From Bacteroidota bacterium (GTDB taxonomy: Bacteria > Bacteroidota > Bacteroidia > Cytophagales > Cytophagaceae), in contig JAEWAY010000036.1 of the NCBI GenBank assembly GCA_023391415.1, positions 248,001 to 312,000 on the forward strand: a stretch of 64,000 bases of DNA. Direction: 5' to 3'. Below are positions 11,526 through 20,270 of the stretch, piece by piece. Each line of letters begins with the position of its first letter. Position 1 is the stretch's first letter. Both the position numbers and the translations under genes were made by a program. The notes beneath the pieces are model-generated. The model ran no database searches. It saw only the letters and a list, made by a program, of their open reading frames with translations, and had not been told where the DNA came from.

Positions 11526-14222
11526 ATGAAGAAACTCTGTTTCATTATTCTCGCGACCATGTTGTATATCCCTCTCCGGGCCCAGATATGTATCCGGACA
11601 GAGGGATATACTCCACAGGAAGTCAATGGCGTTAAAATGCTGGAAATATGTCCGGGAGAAACGATAGAAATGAAAGCTGAGGCCTGTGCCAATCCAGCCG
11701 CCACTATTACTCCTACCTGGACGTTGCCAGGCGACATCACCTTGCCCGCCGGTTATAATGAAATCATCCCTACCAATCCGGGACTATATTCTGTAAAAAA
11801 CAATGATGGTCAGGAAGATAAAATCGAAATCGTCTTTAAAACAGTCGATAAAATGACTGTACAGCACCCTAAGCTGACGGGCGAGTTTCTGACTTTCTGC
11901 GACAATGAAACCGTAACCATCACCAATAGTCAGCTTTTTACCGATTTTAAATGGTTTTTTAACGTTAATGAGCCACTTGGAAACGCGTCCTCCATAACGA
12001 TAAAAAGATCCGATGTGCCCGAAGGAGGCGGAGACTTTTTTGTCGAGGCCAATAATAATGGTTGCGTCGCGAGAAGCACCTTTCTTATCGCGCTCATGCC
12101 CAAGCCGGTCGTCAACCTGCCTTCGGACACCGCGCTTTGTCCCGGTAAATCCCTGATTATTGGACATTCCGACAGTTTTTATGGCAACCCCAATTATCCG
12201 GTCGGAACATTTACGGCTACCTGGACCAAACCCGCTCCGCAACCTCCTCAAAAGTCACAATACATCAATGTGCAGTATCCGGGGAAATATATCGTTAAAG
12301 TCGATTCTCCCTTTGGCTGTATAACGAATGATACGGTGGAAGTACTGGAAAGACCCGTACCCGAGCTGGAAGCGATACCAGACTCCTATGTATGCCGTGA
12401 TGGAGAAGCGCTCCTCAAGGTCGTAGTCGGCAACAACGACGGTGGAAACTACGACTACCGCTGGAGCGTTACCGGCCAGGGATTTATCACCAACAATGGA
12501 GCCGCCGAAGCGCGACATACGCCTCAGGCTCCCGTTACGGACTACCGGGTCGTCGTCTACAATCAGTATTTTTGTGAAGCGTCGACCACCGCCAGAGTTC
12601 TCTGGTATGCCGACGAGGTTAAAGCGCGGGTGTCATTCGCCGATACTTCAGCCTGTGGGCTTGATCCTATCTTACTAGAGGCGCATGGGACCAATGGCAA
12701 TGAGCCCTATTCCTACCAGTGGTTTCCCGAAGTCAATATGACCAACTCCTTGACAGCCACTCCTTCCGTAATTCCGATTTCTCAGGATACCATCACCTAT
12801 TCGGTCGTAGTGACCGACTCGAAGGGTTGTAAGGATACCTCCTACGTCACTGTAAAAACTCCGGACATGCGCGTCGATATTCAGGAAGGCTCCGCGTTGC
12901 ACATATGTGAGCAAAAAAGTGTCCAGCTCAACGCGCTTATCACCGGCGGCCAACCACCCTATTCTTACAAATGGCTCAATGAGAACCAGACTTTACAATC
13001 CATCTCGGGCGTACAGGCGCTGACCAACGTTTTGACCATTCCGCGTCCGGGCGACTTGAGTGTTCCGGAAGTTCGCCTGGAGGTCACCGACGAACGCGGA
13101 TGCCCCGTATTCGACAAAATCGACGTTAACGTATTTGAAACTCCGCGCGTTGAATATACGGAAGCGACCCGCAACTATTTTGTATGTACCGGAAACTCCA
13201 TCAAGTTCGCGGCTCCCGACGTATCCGGAGGTACCGGTTTGTACAACTACGTATGGACAGGCCCCTCGCTGTCGGACCATTCCAGGCAACCGACTTACAC
13301 GCCAAATCCCGGCGAGGTGGGTACCAAAATATTTACCGTCCGGATAGAAGACGCGCGCGTACATTGTCCCGGTAATACGGAAAATATCCTTGTGACCATT
13401 GTACCTACACCCAGTCTGGCTTTCGCTACTCCCGATACAGGCATATGCGAGGACGCGCAAGCGGTATTAGTACCCTCCGTAAAAACCGGCGACCTTACCT
13501 TCGAGTGGCAAGACAACGCGGGAGCTGTGGTTTCTTCCCAGAAGGATTATACGACCAGCTCTCCAGGAAAATACACCCTGACGATACGGGAACCACAAGC
13601 TTCCTGTTCAACCTCCGCTTATAAGACGGTCTTCATTAAAACCGCCCCTACCTACGCCAATATCTCCGCGGAATCCAACGCGTTGAACAATGAATCGTTT
13701 GAGCTTATAGCGGAAACAGACGACGCGAGTCCGGCCTTTACATGGACTACGACAGGAAACGGCGAATTTGAAAACGCGTTTGTGAAAGATCCCGTGTATT
13801 ATCCGACGCTCGCGGATTCCGGGTTGGTCGTCTTTACGGCAACCATGGACGGAACCTGTACAGACAATCCTCTGGTAGCCACGCATGAAGTATTATTTTC
13901 CAAATACGTGAAACCGCTGGAAAACATTGTTTTTGTGCCCAACGTATTCGCTCCTTTCAGCTCTAATGAGAAAAACCGGACACTCATGGTATTTTCAGAA
14001 ACCATCGCTCCGGAAGAATTTAACTTTGTCGTCTACAACCGCTGGGGACAAATTGTCTTTGAAACCAGTAGCGTGCAGGAGGCGTCCATGCAAGGCTGGA
14101 ATGGTCAGTTAAACAATTCGGGCACTATTCTGAAAGCGGACGTCTATACCTATTTGGTCAAGGGGAAGTTTAAGGATGGAAACACCTTTGAACAATCAGG
14201 TAGCGCGACCTTATTACGATAA
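11526..14222 (+). CDS. PKD-like repeat protein, T9SS type B cargo
   Basis: An 898-residue secreted protein. I chose ATG 11526 over an upstream in-frame TTG because it starts directly at the signal peptide (MKKLCFIILATMLYIPLRAQ, cleavage after RAQ). The body is a series of PKD/Ig-like modules with alternating Cys, containing motifs such as SYQWFPE, VVVTDSKGC and YSYKWLNE, the latter typical of SprB-like Bacteroidota surface proteins. The last 100 residues, with VFVPNVFAPF, VVYNRWGQIVFE and GWNGQL, match the CHU_C type B sorting domain, although the usual PNGDGxND stretch is replaced by SSNEKNRT. It follows the giant adhesin by 37 bp with no terminator visible between them, so the two are probably co-transcribed. 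It is likely a cell-surface adhesin or a partner of its upstream neighbour; the ligand is unknown. Confidence 0.92.
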   Translation: MKKLCFIILATMLYIPLRAQICIRTEGYTPQEVNGVKMLEICPGETIEMKAEACANPAATITPTWTLPGDITLPAGYNEIIPTNPGLYSVKNNDGQEDKIEIVFKTVDKMTVQHPKLTGEFLTFCDNETVTITNSQLFTDFKWFFNVNEPLGNASSITIKRSDVPEGGGDFFVEANNNGCVARSTFLIALMPKPVVNLPSDTALCPGKSLIIGHSDSFYGNPNYPVGTFTATWTKPAPQPPQKSQYINVQYPGKYIVKVDSPFGCITNDTVEVLERPVPELEAIPDSYVCRDGEALLKVVVGNNDGGNYDYRWSVTGQGFITNNGAAEARHTPQAPVTDYRVVVYNQYFCEASTTARVLWYADEVKARVSFADTSACGLDPILLEAHGTNGNEPYSYQWFPEVNMTNSLTATPSVIPISQDTITYSVVVTDSKGCKDTSYVTVKTPDMRVDIQEGSALHICEQKSVQLNALITGGQPPYSYKWLNENQTLQSISGVQALTNVLTIPRPGDLSVPEVRLEVTDERGCPVFDKIDVNVFETPRVEYTEATRNYFVCTGNSIKFAAPDVSGGTGLYNYVWTGPSLSDHSRQPTYTPNPGEVGTKIFTVRIEDARVHCPGNTENILVTIVPTPSLAFATPDTGICEDAQAVLVPSVKTGDLTFEWQDNAGAVVSSQKDYTTSSPGKYTLTIREPQASCSTSAYKTVFIKTAPTYANISAESNALNNESFELIAETDDASPAFTWTTTGNGEFENAFVKDPVYYPTLADSGLVVFTATMDGTCTDNPLVATHEVLFSKYVKPLENIVFVPNVFAPFSSNEKNRTLMVFSETIAPEEFNFVVYNRWGQIVFETSSVQEASMQGWNGQLNNSGTILKADVYTYLVKGKFKDGNTFEQSGSATLLR

Positions 14223-14237
14223 AGGCGTTTGTAACAT

Positions 14238-15059
14238 CTATTTGTATTCCTTGGGGCGGTAGTACTTCATCGCCTCAGGCATAAACTCCTTAATATCTTC
14301 AATTCTTTTTTTAGGATTAGGATGAGTAGCCAATAGTTCGGGCGGATACTGCCCCCGCGACGCGTCTTCCATTTTTTGCCAGAAAGCGGGAGCCGCCTGG
14401 GGATCATAAGCCGCCATCGCCATGAATATCAATCCAAGCTTATCCGCTTCCGTTTCCTGTAGACGGCTATAGGGCAATAAAACACCTATTTGCGTTCCCA
14501 ACCCATACGAGGCCATAAATAACTGTTGAGTAATAAGCGGTTTCTCCCGTAAAGCGGTCGCCAGCGCTACGCCTCCCAATTGCGCCGCCAGACTCTGACT
14601 CATCCGCTCATCGCCGTGCCTGGCTACCGCGTGCGCTACTTCATGTCCCAACACTACAGCTAGCTCATCGGGAGTAGTGAGAATTTTGAACAAACCGGTA
14701 AAAACAACGACTTTGCCACCAGGCAGACAAAAAGCGTTCATATTTTCATCTTCTACCAGCTTAAACATCCAGTTGTATCCTTTCAACCTTTTCTTGTCAC
14801 CCTGCTCCTTGAAATAGGCTTCCACCGCTTTCGCTATTTTCGCCCCAACGTCATTTACCCAACGCGCCTCCCGCGTGCCGGTTACAATCGTACTTTCTTT
14901 GAGAAAACCATTATACTGATCCGAAGCCATCGCCAGAATCTGTTGTTCCGACAACAGATTTAACTGCTTCCTTCCTGTCAGCGGAACACGGCTGCAATTC
15001 GCCAACATGATCAGACAGCCTATAAAAAAGAAGATAAACGCGGGTCGATTTTTAATCAT
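14238..15059 (-). CDS. M48 family metallopeptidase, lipoprotein
   Basis: A 273-residue zinc protease. The N-terminus is a lipoprotein signal (lipobox LANC, Cys at about residue 22), followed by PLTGRKQLNLLS, a sequence typical of the M48 YcaL/LoiP/BepA-like group. The catalytic HEVAHAVARHG (HExxH) lies near residue 140 and the third zinc ligand is within LQETEADKLG (ExxxD). The C-terminal TIGR-like segment ATHPNPKKRIEDI is also typical. In the family these act in the periplasm on misfolded or stalled outer-membrane proteins. The gene converges on the type B cargo gene with only 15 bp between stop codons and no obvious hairpin. A role in outer-membrane quality control is inferred from the family, not from the context. 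Confidence 0.93.
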   Translation of the reverse strand: MIKNRPAFIFFFIGCLIMLANCSRVPLTGRKQLNLLSEQQILAMASDQYNGFLKESTIVTGTREARWVNDVGAKIAKAVEAYFKEQGDKKRLKGYNWMFKLVEDENMNAFCLPGGKVVVFTGLFKILTTPDELAVVLGHEVAHAVARHGDERMSQSLAAQLGGVALATALREKPLITQQLFMASYGLGTQIGVLLPYSRLQETEADKLGLIFMAMAAYDPQAAPAFWQKMEDASRGQYPPELLATHPNPKKRIEDIKEFMPEAMKYYRPKEYK

Positions 15060-15137
15060 AGGATCCTTACGGCTATATAATTTATAGAAACATCGCGGAA
15101 TTTAGTTTGTTACTATTTCTCCCATTTCTATTTTCTT

Positions 15138-15165
15138 TTGATTCCCGAAAAAAATAATAGATTTG
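15138..15165 (+). promoter_or_regulatory. Promoter for the FAH-family gene
   Basis: TTG at 15138-15140 and TAGATTTG at 15158-15165 match the Bacteroidota -33/-7 pattern (TTG and TAnnTTTG), with a 17-bp gap, slightly short. It lies about 45 bp upstream of ATG 15210 and argues against a start at 15138. Confidence 0.55.
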
Positions 15166-15209
15166 CAACGGACGATTTTTGTTTTCCACGACGCACACTA
15201 TCAATATAT

Positions 15210-15821
15210 ATGAAAATCTTAGCGGTAGGACGCAATTACGCGGCGCACGCCAGGGAGTTGAACAACGCTATAGCCGGGGAACCTGTCATCTTTATGAAGC
15301 CGGATACCGCGCTTTTAAAAAACAACACGCCCTTTTACTTTCCCTCCTGGTCCAATACGATTCACTATGAAGTTGAACTGGTCCTGAAAATCGGGAAAGA
15401 AGGGAAGCACATCACGGAAAAGTTCGCGCCCAGATATATAGAGGCTATCGGAATAGGCATAGACTTTACGGCTAGGGACCTTCAAGACAAGTTAAAAGAA
15501 CAGGCCCTTCCCTGGACCCTGGCCAAAGGCTTTAACGACAGCGCGCCTGTCAGTCCGTTTATCGCCGCCGAAAACTTTCCGGATTTTAACAATATTTCCT
15601 TCTCGCTCACCAAAAACGGAGAAACGGTACAAAAAGGCAACAGCTCGGACATGCTATTCCCTTTTGAAAAAATCATATCCTACATTTCACAGTTTATCAC
15701 TCTGAAAAAAGGCGATCTGATCTTTACCGGAACCCCGGAAGGCGTTGGTCCTATAGCTATTGGAGACAAACTGGAAGCCTTTCTGGAAGGACAATTATCG
15801 CTTGAAACTGAAATAAAGTAA
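15210..15821 (+). CDS. Fumarylacetoacetate hydrolase (FAH) family protein
   Basis: A 203-residue single-domain FAH-fold protein, similar in length to acylpyruvase/YcgM (FAHD1) proteins. Motifs in order: MKILAVGRNYAAHARELNN, PVIFMKPDTALL, IHYEVELVLKIGK (metal-binding Glu cluster), GIGIDFTARDLQ, LPWTLAKGFND and the C-terminal DLIFTGTPEGVGPI. Members cleave C-C bonds in acylpyruvates or decarboxylate oxaloacetate in the cytosol; the substrate cannot be read from sequence. I chose ATG 15210 because the family sequence begins there and a -7 promoter box lies at 15158-15165, inside any longer reading. The downstream bcp gene has its own -7 box. Confidence 0.92.
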   Translation: MKILAVGRNYAAHARELNNAIAGEPVIFMKPDTALLKNNTPFYFPSWSNTIHYEVELVLKIGKEGKHITEKFAPRYIEAIGIGIDFTARDLQDKLKEQALPWTLAKGFNDSAPVSPFIAAENFPDFNNISFSLTKNGETVQKGNSSDMLFPFEKIISYISQFITLKKGDLIFTGTPEGVGPIAIGDKLEAFLEGQLSLETEIK

Positions 15822-15841
15822 GGCTGTAATAAAAAAAAACG

Positions 15842-15849
15842 TACCTTTG
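15842..15849 (+). promoter_or_regulatory. Probable -7 element for bcp
   Basis: TACCTTTG is an exact match to TAnnTTTG, 23 bp before the bcp ATG. No good -33 TTG is seen about 20 bp upstream, so the assignment is tentative. Confidence 0.45.
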
Positions 15850-15872
15850 GCGATAAATCGTGATCAATAATT

Positions 15873-16322
15873 ATGAGTTTAAAACCCGGTGATATAGCTC
15901 CGGACTTTACCGGAACCGATCAGAATGGAGCGTCGATACGTCTTTCCGATTTCAAAGGGAAAAAAGTAGTCCTTTATTTTTATCCCAAAGACGATACTCC
16001 CGGTTGCACCGCCCAGGCCTGCAACCTGCGCGACAATTACGATCAATTGCTAAAGGATGGATACATAGTACTTGGAGTCAGCAAGGACAATGAAAAGTCG
16101 CACAAGAAATTTATAGAAAAATACAACCTCCCCTTTAGCCTGATCGCCGATACCGATACCAAAATCAACGAAGCGTATGGCGTATGGGCGGAAAAATCCC
16201 TCTATGGGAAAACGTACTGGGGAACCAAGAGGACAACCTTTATCATCGACGAAGAGGGTAAAGTCGTCGAAGTCATTTCCAAAGTAGATACCAAAGATCA
16301 CATTAGTCAGATTCTAAAATAA
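15873..16322 (+). CDS. bcp: Thioredoxin-dependent thiol peroxidase (Bcp/PrxQ)
   Basis: A 149-residue cytosolic peroxiredoxin that reduces hydrogen and organic peroxides using thioredoxin. The active-site block FYPKDDTPGCTAQACNLRD holds the peroxidatic Cys (in TPGC) and the Cys five residues later (in AQAC), the alpha2-helix resolving Cys of the PrxQ type. GDIAPDFTGTDQNG at the N-terminus and a C-terminal YGKTYWGTKRTTFIID segment match the family over its usual length. It lies 19 bp before the transketolase N-subunit gene, so the two may be co-transcribed. Confidence 0.96.
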   Translation: MSLKPGDIAPDFTGTDQNGASIRLSDFKGKKVVLYFYPKDDTPGCTAQACNLRDNYDQLLKDGYIVLGVSKDNEKSHKKFIEKYNLPFSLIADTDTKINEAYGVWAEKSLYGKTYWGTKRTTFIIDEEGKVVEVISKVDTKDHISQILK

Positions 16323-16341
16323 ATCGCCGAATAAAAGAAGT

Positions 16342-17205
16342 ATGCAAGCTGTCAACACACAAGCCGATATCGCGCAACTGGAAAAAATAGCCTCTCAGGT
16401 CAGAAGGGATATTGTACGTATGGTTCATTGCCGGGCGTCAGGCCATCCTGGCGGATCACTGGGATGCGCTGATTATTTTGTCGCCCTGTTTTTTCATGTA
16501 TTAAAACATAACCCCGATTTTTCCATGGATGGAAAAAATGAAGACTTGTTCTTTCTCTCCAATGGCCATATTTCACCGGTTTGGTATAGTTGTCTCGCCC
16601 GTTCCGGTTATTTTCCCGTCGAAGAGCTTGGAACCTTCAGGGATATCAACAGCCGGGTACAGGGACATCCCGCTACGGAAGAGGGACTTCCCGGAATCCG
16701 TATAGCTTCAGGCTCGCTGGGACAAGGTCTGTCCGTAGCGTGCGGAGCGGCCCTGAGCAAAAAGCTGAATGGAGATGATCGTCACGTTTTCGCGCTTATG
16801 GGCGACGGAGAACAACAGGAAGGACAAGTCTGGGAAGCCGCCATGTACGCGGCGCACAACAAAGTGGACAATCTGATCGCCGCTATTGACTACAATGGTC
16901 AGCAAATCGACGGACCTGTAGACAAGATCGTCTCTCTGGGCGACCTAAGAGCCAAATACGAAGCCTTTGGCTGGGAAGTAATCAATCTTGAAAATGGGAA
17001 CGACATGAAATCCGTCGTGGAAACACTTGAATACGCGAAAACATTGACCGGAAAAGGAAAACCTATCATGATCATCATGCGTACAGAAATGGGGTATGGA
17101 GTAGATTATATGATGGGCTCGCACAAATGGCATGGTGTAGCTCCCAACGACGCCGAATGCGCTCTGGCGCTGGATCAGCTACAAGAGACGCTGGGAGATT
17201 ACTAA
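16342..17205 (+). CDS. Transketolase, N-terminal (TPP-binding) subunit
   Basis: A 287-residue protein covering only the thiamine-diphosphate-binding half of transketolase. Visible motifs are the HCRASGHPGGSLGCADY entry, a GHPATEEGLPGI and GSLGQGLSVACGAA stretch, and the TPP motif GDGEQQEGQVWEAA ending in IDYNGQQIDG. The family transfers two-carbon ketol units in the non-oxidative pentose phosphate pathway. Many Bacteroidota encode transketolase as two subunits, normally adjacent. Here the C-terminal half is at 33611, about 16.4 kb downstream on the same strand, with a VWA gene, an accessory island and an adhesin locus between them. The two must assemble to be active. Confidence 0.95.
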   Translation: MQAVNTQADIAQLEKIASQVRRDIVRMVHCRASGHPGGSLGCADYFVALFFHVLKHNPDFSMDGKNEDLFFLSNGHISPVWYSCLARSGYFPVEELGTFRDINSRVQGHPATEEGLPGIRIASGSLGQGLSVACGAALSKKLNGDDRHVFALMGDGEQQEGQVWEAAMYAAHNKVDNLIAAIDYNGQQIDGPVDKIVSLGDLRAKYEAFGWEVINLENGNDMKSVVETLEYAKTLTGKGKPIMIIMRTEMGYGVDYMMGSHKWHGVAPNDAECALALDQLQETLGDY

Positions 17206-17341
17206 TTAAAACTAGAGTATATTGAATAAAAAAAAGATAAATTTTCTCGCTCAAACGAATATTCTTAACCGTTTATTGACACTATCAGCGCGGATTTTAT
17301 CCGTTTTTATTATTCAAAAAACATATGTACCGGCATGGAGA

Positions 17342-18709
17342 ATGTATTTTCTCCTGCCGGTCTTTTTATTTTTGAAGGCGTATAGCGGAATGGCTCAGCA
17401 ACCCGCGCCTCCCCCACCTCCAACTACACGGATTCTGTTTATTCTGGACGCTTCCGGCTCTATGTACGACGTCATGGATGGGAGAACGAGAATCACGGTC
17501 GCCAAAGAGATTTTGTCCAATCTGGTCGATTCGCTAAGAAACCAGCCTAAACTGGAAGTAGCTCTTCGCATATTTGGTCATCAATCGGACCGCAGGATGA
17601 ACGATTGCAAGGATACGAAACTGGAAGTTCCGTTTAAGCCTGGGAACCATGACGAAATCATCCGCAAGATACGAGGTGTAGACCCCAAGGGAACGACGCT
17701 GATCGCTCATTCGATCCTTCAGGCAGCGGAAGACTTTCCCAAAGACCCCAACAGCCGAAATATCCTGATTCTCATCACCGACGGCATCGAAGCCTGTGGC
17801 GGAGATCCCTGCGCGATATCTGTAGCGCTTCAGAAAAAAAACATTTTCTTAAAGCCATTCATCATCGGTATCGGCTCCAACGCTACCTTCGACAAAGCCT
17901 TTTCCTGTATGGGTCAGTATTTTGACGCCAATGACAGTAAAACCTTTAAGCTGGTATTGGATAAAGTGATGAAGCAAACATTTTCCAAAACATCCGTAAA
18001 GGTCGAACTGCTCAATGAAAGCAACCAACCAAAGGAAACCAACGTCAACGTAACCTTTGTCAATAACGTCACCGGGCAGCCAGTATACGACTTTGTTCAT
18101 TTTCTTGATGATAACGGAAAAACCGACGCTATAGAAATCGATCCGGTGCTAACCTATGACGTCATCGTAAACACCATTCCGCCGGTTGAACGTAAAGGTG
18201 TATATCTCGAAGGCGGCAAAGACAACATCATCCGGATCAAAAGTCCTCAAGGCGTACTTAATTTCAAAAGCGACTTCAAAGAATACAAGGAGCTGAAGAT
18301 GATCGTACGGAGTAAAAACGGAACGACGCTCAACGTGCAGCGCGCGAACACCTTTGATCGCTACCTCACCGGCGCGTACGACATTGAAATACTGACATTG
18401 CCCCGAACCATCCTTAAAAACGTAGCCGTCCAGCAAAGCAAAACGACCACCATACAGATCGAAGCTCCGGGTGTACTGAGCATAGTGGACAATATTCCGG
18501 GATATGGCAGCATCTACAAGATCAATGACAACGGAGAACAGGAATGGATTTACAATTTGGAAAACGAAAACAGCAGAACCAGCATAGGTATGCAACCAGG
18601 CAATTACAAGCTGGTCTTCCGCTCCAAAAAAGCCCGTAGCAGCCGTTTTACCGATGTACGCGACTTTACGATCCGTTCAGGAGCCACCACAAATATCAAG
18701 CTCTTTTAA
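17342..18709 (+). CDS. VWA domain-containing secreted protein
   Basis: A 455-residue protein. The chosen ATG 17342 begins a signal peptide (MYFLLPVFLFLKAYSGMAQQ); an open frame from TTG 17222 would add 40 residues with no support. After a proline-rich linker, the von Willebrand A domain spans about residues 25-200, with the MIDAS motif DASGS, a distal Thr in GTTLIAHS and Asp in ITDGIEACGGDPC, so the metal site looks intact. The remaining part (about 215-455) consists of beta-rich modules with VNVTFVNNVTGQPV-type segments. No sorting domain is seen, so a periplasmic or outer-membrane location is inferred. It is the last gene before the accessory island and is followed by a hairpin at 18723. 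The role is unknown. Confidence 0.88.
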   Translation: MYFLLPVFLFLKAYSGMAQQPAPPPPPTTRILFILDASGSMYDVMDGRTRITVAKEILSNLVDSLRNQPKLEVALRIFGHQSDRRMNDCKDTKLEVPFKPGNHDEIIRKIRGVDPKGTTLIAHSILQAAEDFPKDPNSRNILILITDGIEACGGDPCAISVALQKKNIFLKPFIIGIGSNATFDKAFSCMGQYFDANDSKTFKLVLDKVMKQTFSKTSVKVELLNESNQPKETNVNVTFVNNVTGQPVYDFVHFLDDNGKTDAIEIDPVLTYDVIVNTIPPVERKGVYLEGGKDNIIRIKSPQGVLNFKSDFKEYKELKMIVRSKNGTTLNVQRANTFDRYLTGAYDIEILTLPRTILKNVAVQQSKTTTIQIEAPGVLSIVDNIPGYGSIYKINDNGEQEWIYNLENENSRTSIGMQPGNYKLVFRSKKARSSRFTDVRDFTIRSGATTNIKLF

Positions 18710-18722
18710 GAAGAAACGCTCC

Positions 18723-18769
18723 AACCCACCAAGGGTTTTAGAACGTCGTCAAACAACCCTTGGTGGGTT
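18723..18769 (+). terminator. Hairpin, left island boundary, probable terminator
   Basis: A perfect 15-bp stem: AACCCACCAAGGGTT (18723-18737) pairs with AACCCTTGGTGGGTT (18755-18769), followed by a short T run. It lies 14 bp after the VWA stop codon. A second copy in the same orientation, including the loop piece CGTCGTCAAAC, is at 22164-22211 on the far side of the island. Confidence 0.75.
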
Positions 18770-19265
18770 TTACACCTTTTTACTTGCAACTTTTACATAC
18801 GATAACCATCTTTGTACAAGCCTGATGTACTACATACAGGCTCCGACGGGTTTCAGATTTCTTTTTTGAGCATTTGTCAGCGCCCGATCCGGTATTGTTA
18901 GACAAAACACATTCATGAGCGATTTATGTAATATTTCCCATTAGTAAGTATTCCGGAGTAGAAAGCCTACCGGGCCTATATCGATACCCGCTACCAAAAG
19001 GACTATCGCGTCAGCCAGCAGGACCTCGCCTGGCTCGCTCGCCGGGTAAATGCTATGCGATCTGGTCAAGGTGATTTGTGAAGTGAGGATGGGAAGGTAG
19101 GTTGGAGGGATGTGTGGAAAAGAAATATTGAATTGAGAAATTACAGAGAATACGCAATAGCATATTCAAGGATAATCTACTTGTAATTAAATAATTAATA
19201 TAAAATACAGCTTTATAGTGTAGAGGCGTTTATGGCGCATATTTGAGAGCTTTACCTGCAGCTTT
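18770..19265. other. Gene-poor left part of the accessory island
   Basis: No intact gene is seen in these roughly 500 bases. They contain one decayed coding fragment (18965-19100, listed separately) and AT-rich DNA up to the start of the HNH gene. Confidence 0.6.
18965..19100 (+). pseudogene. Fragment of an unidentified protein with a frameshift
   Basis: Codon-like DNA encodes AYRAYIDTRYQKDYRVSQ and then QDLAWLARRVN. The reading continues best after a shift of frame near 19050 as LCDLVKVICEVRMGR before TAG at 19098. A stop precedes the fragment. The helical C-terminal character resembles transposase or accessory-gene tails, but I do not recognise the family. It is probably debris left in the island. 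Confidence 0.4.
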
Positions 19266-20000
19266 ATGAGAAACATTCCTACAGTCGAAGAATATGAAGA
19301 CGCAATTACAAATAGACTGTCTCCGAGACAAATTGAAATTCTGCAAACCATTTATCAGCGTCCTAATTCTGCAGCAACTGCGATAGAGTTGGCCGAAGAC
19401 ATGGGATACAAAAGCTTTCATGGCGCAAACAGGCAGGTTGGAGCAATCGGGCAAGCTATATACGAACACACTGGTGTAGAGCCTCCAGTTTACAAGAATA
19501 ATAATGAGCGATTTGCCTATTTCTATCTTGTTGGCGACTACAACGGGCCTGGTTGGAAACTTTGGGACGAACTAAAAGGGGCACTTGAAAATCTTAACCT
19601 CGTCGGAGAAAAGGTGGCTAGAGCAGACTATACTTACAGACTTCCAACCGAAGTGCTGCCGTTTGAGGAAAGCAAACTTTACGAGGAAGGTAAAGTGACA
19701 GAAGTGTTTGTAAATCGCTATGAGAGAAACCAGAAAGCCAGAACAGAATGCATCAAACATTACGGTGCAGTTTGTCAGGGTTGCGGTTTGGACTTTGGCA
19801 GCTTTTATGGAACGATTGCACAAGGTTTTATTCATGTACATCACATCATTCCCTTAGCTGAAATTGGTAAGTCCTATTTAGTTGACCCAATCAAAGACCT
19901 TGTTCCTTTGTGTGCCAACTGTCATTTAGTAGTTCACTTGACAAAACCTATGTTGACAATAGAGGAACTCAAAAAGTTGACGAAGAAAAGCAGCAGATAA
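19266..20000 (+). CDS. HNH endonuclease (McrA-like)
   Basis: A 244-residue protein with a C-terminal HNH nuclease domain. CQGCGLDFG (near residue 165) and CANCH (near 220) provide four Cys ligands of a structural zinc. Between them VHHIIPLAEIG supplies the catalytic His pair, and ends in the DLVPLCANCHLVVH helix. The N-terminal part (about 1-110) looks like a winged-helix or sensor region of the kind found in modification-dependent McrA-type enzymes. Codon use differs from the neighbouring genes: Ala is often GCA here, while the core genes rarely use it. This points to horizontal acquisition. It is followed directly by a motif (20001-20025) shared with the attC-like element at 20271. Restriction of foreign or modified DNA is likely but not proven. 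Confidence 0.85.
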   Translation: MRNIPTVEEYEDAITNRLSPRQIEILQTIYQRPNSAATAIELAEDMGYKSFHGANRQVGAIGQAIYEHTGVEPPVYKNNNERFAYFYLVGDYNGPGWKLWDELKGALENLNLVGEKVARADYTYRLPTEVLPFEESKLYEEGKVTEVFVNRYERNQKARTECIKHYGAVCQGCGLDFGSFYGTIAQGFIHVHHIIPLAEIGKSYLVDPIKDLVPLCANCHLVVHLTKPMLTIEELKKLTKKSSR

Positions 20001-20025
20001 CATGGGTTTTGCGTCATGTGGGCGA
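20001..20025 (+). other. Truncated copy of the attC-like element
   Basis: CATGGGTTTTGCGTCA directly after the HNH stop matches the 5' end of the full element at 20271-20406 (CACGGGTTTTGCGTCA). The rest of this copy is lost; the REPIN at 20048 starts 22 bp later. Confidence 0.5.
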
Positions 20026-20047
20026 ACGATCATAGGCTGGGCTGTTG

Positions 20048-20190
20048 TTCGCCGTTGTTGGTCTTATGACCAACAACCAATCAACTAAAAATAGAAAAAC
20101 ATTGAGAGTCATGACGTTCTTCCAACAGCAGGAGAAAAGGACAAATTGATCTACAGAATCCAGTTGGTCATAAGACCAACTGAGGCGGGA
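20048..20190 (+). repeat. REPIN-like 143-bp repeat, copy 1
   Basis: Identical to 21225-21367 except for two bases. It has a hairpin at each end: GTTGTTGGTC-TTAT-GACCAACAAC and CAGTTGGTC-ATAA-GACCAACTG. These are inverted relative to each other around an 80-bp spacer, the structure of a REPIN (paired REP sequences). It appears to have inserted within or beside a gene whose 3' end remains at 20182-20265. Confidence 0.8.
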
Positions 20191-20265
20191 GAAATTGAAT
20201 TATTTGAAGTTCCATCTATTGACACAGACCATGTTGTTACAGCTATACGAAAGAAAATAAAGTAA
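20182..20265 (+). pseudogene. 3' remnant of a gene interrupted by the REPIN
   Basis: A short open stretch ending at TAA 20263 encodes EIELFEVPSIDTDHVVTAIR followed by KKIK. The sequence is protein-like and directly precedes the attC-like element, as a cassette gene end would. The 5' part is missing, replaced by the REPIN. The family is not recognisable. Confidence 0.45.
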
Positions 20266-20270
20266 AACTA

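Noticed and set aside
17222..17341. Longer N-terminus for the VWA protein from TTG 17222
   Set aside because: ATG 17342 begins a good signal peptide; the extra 40 residues would bury it.
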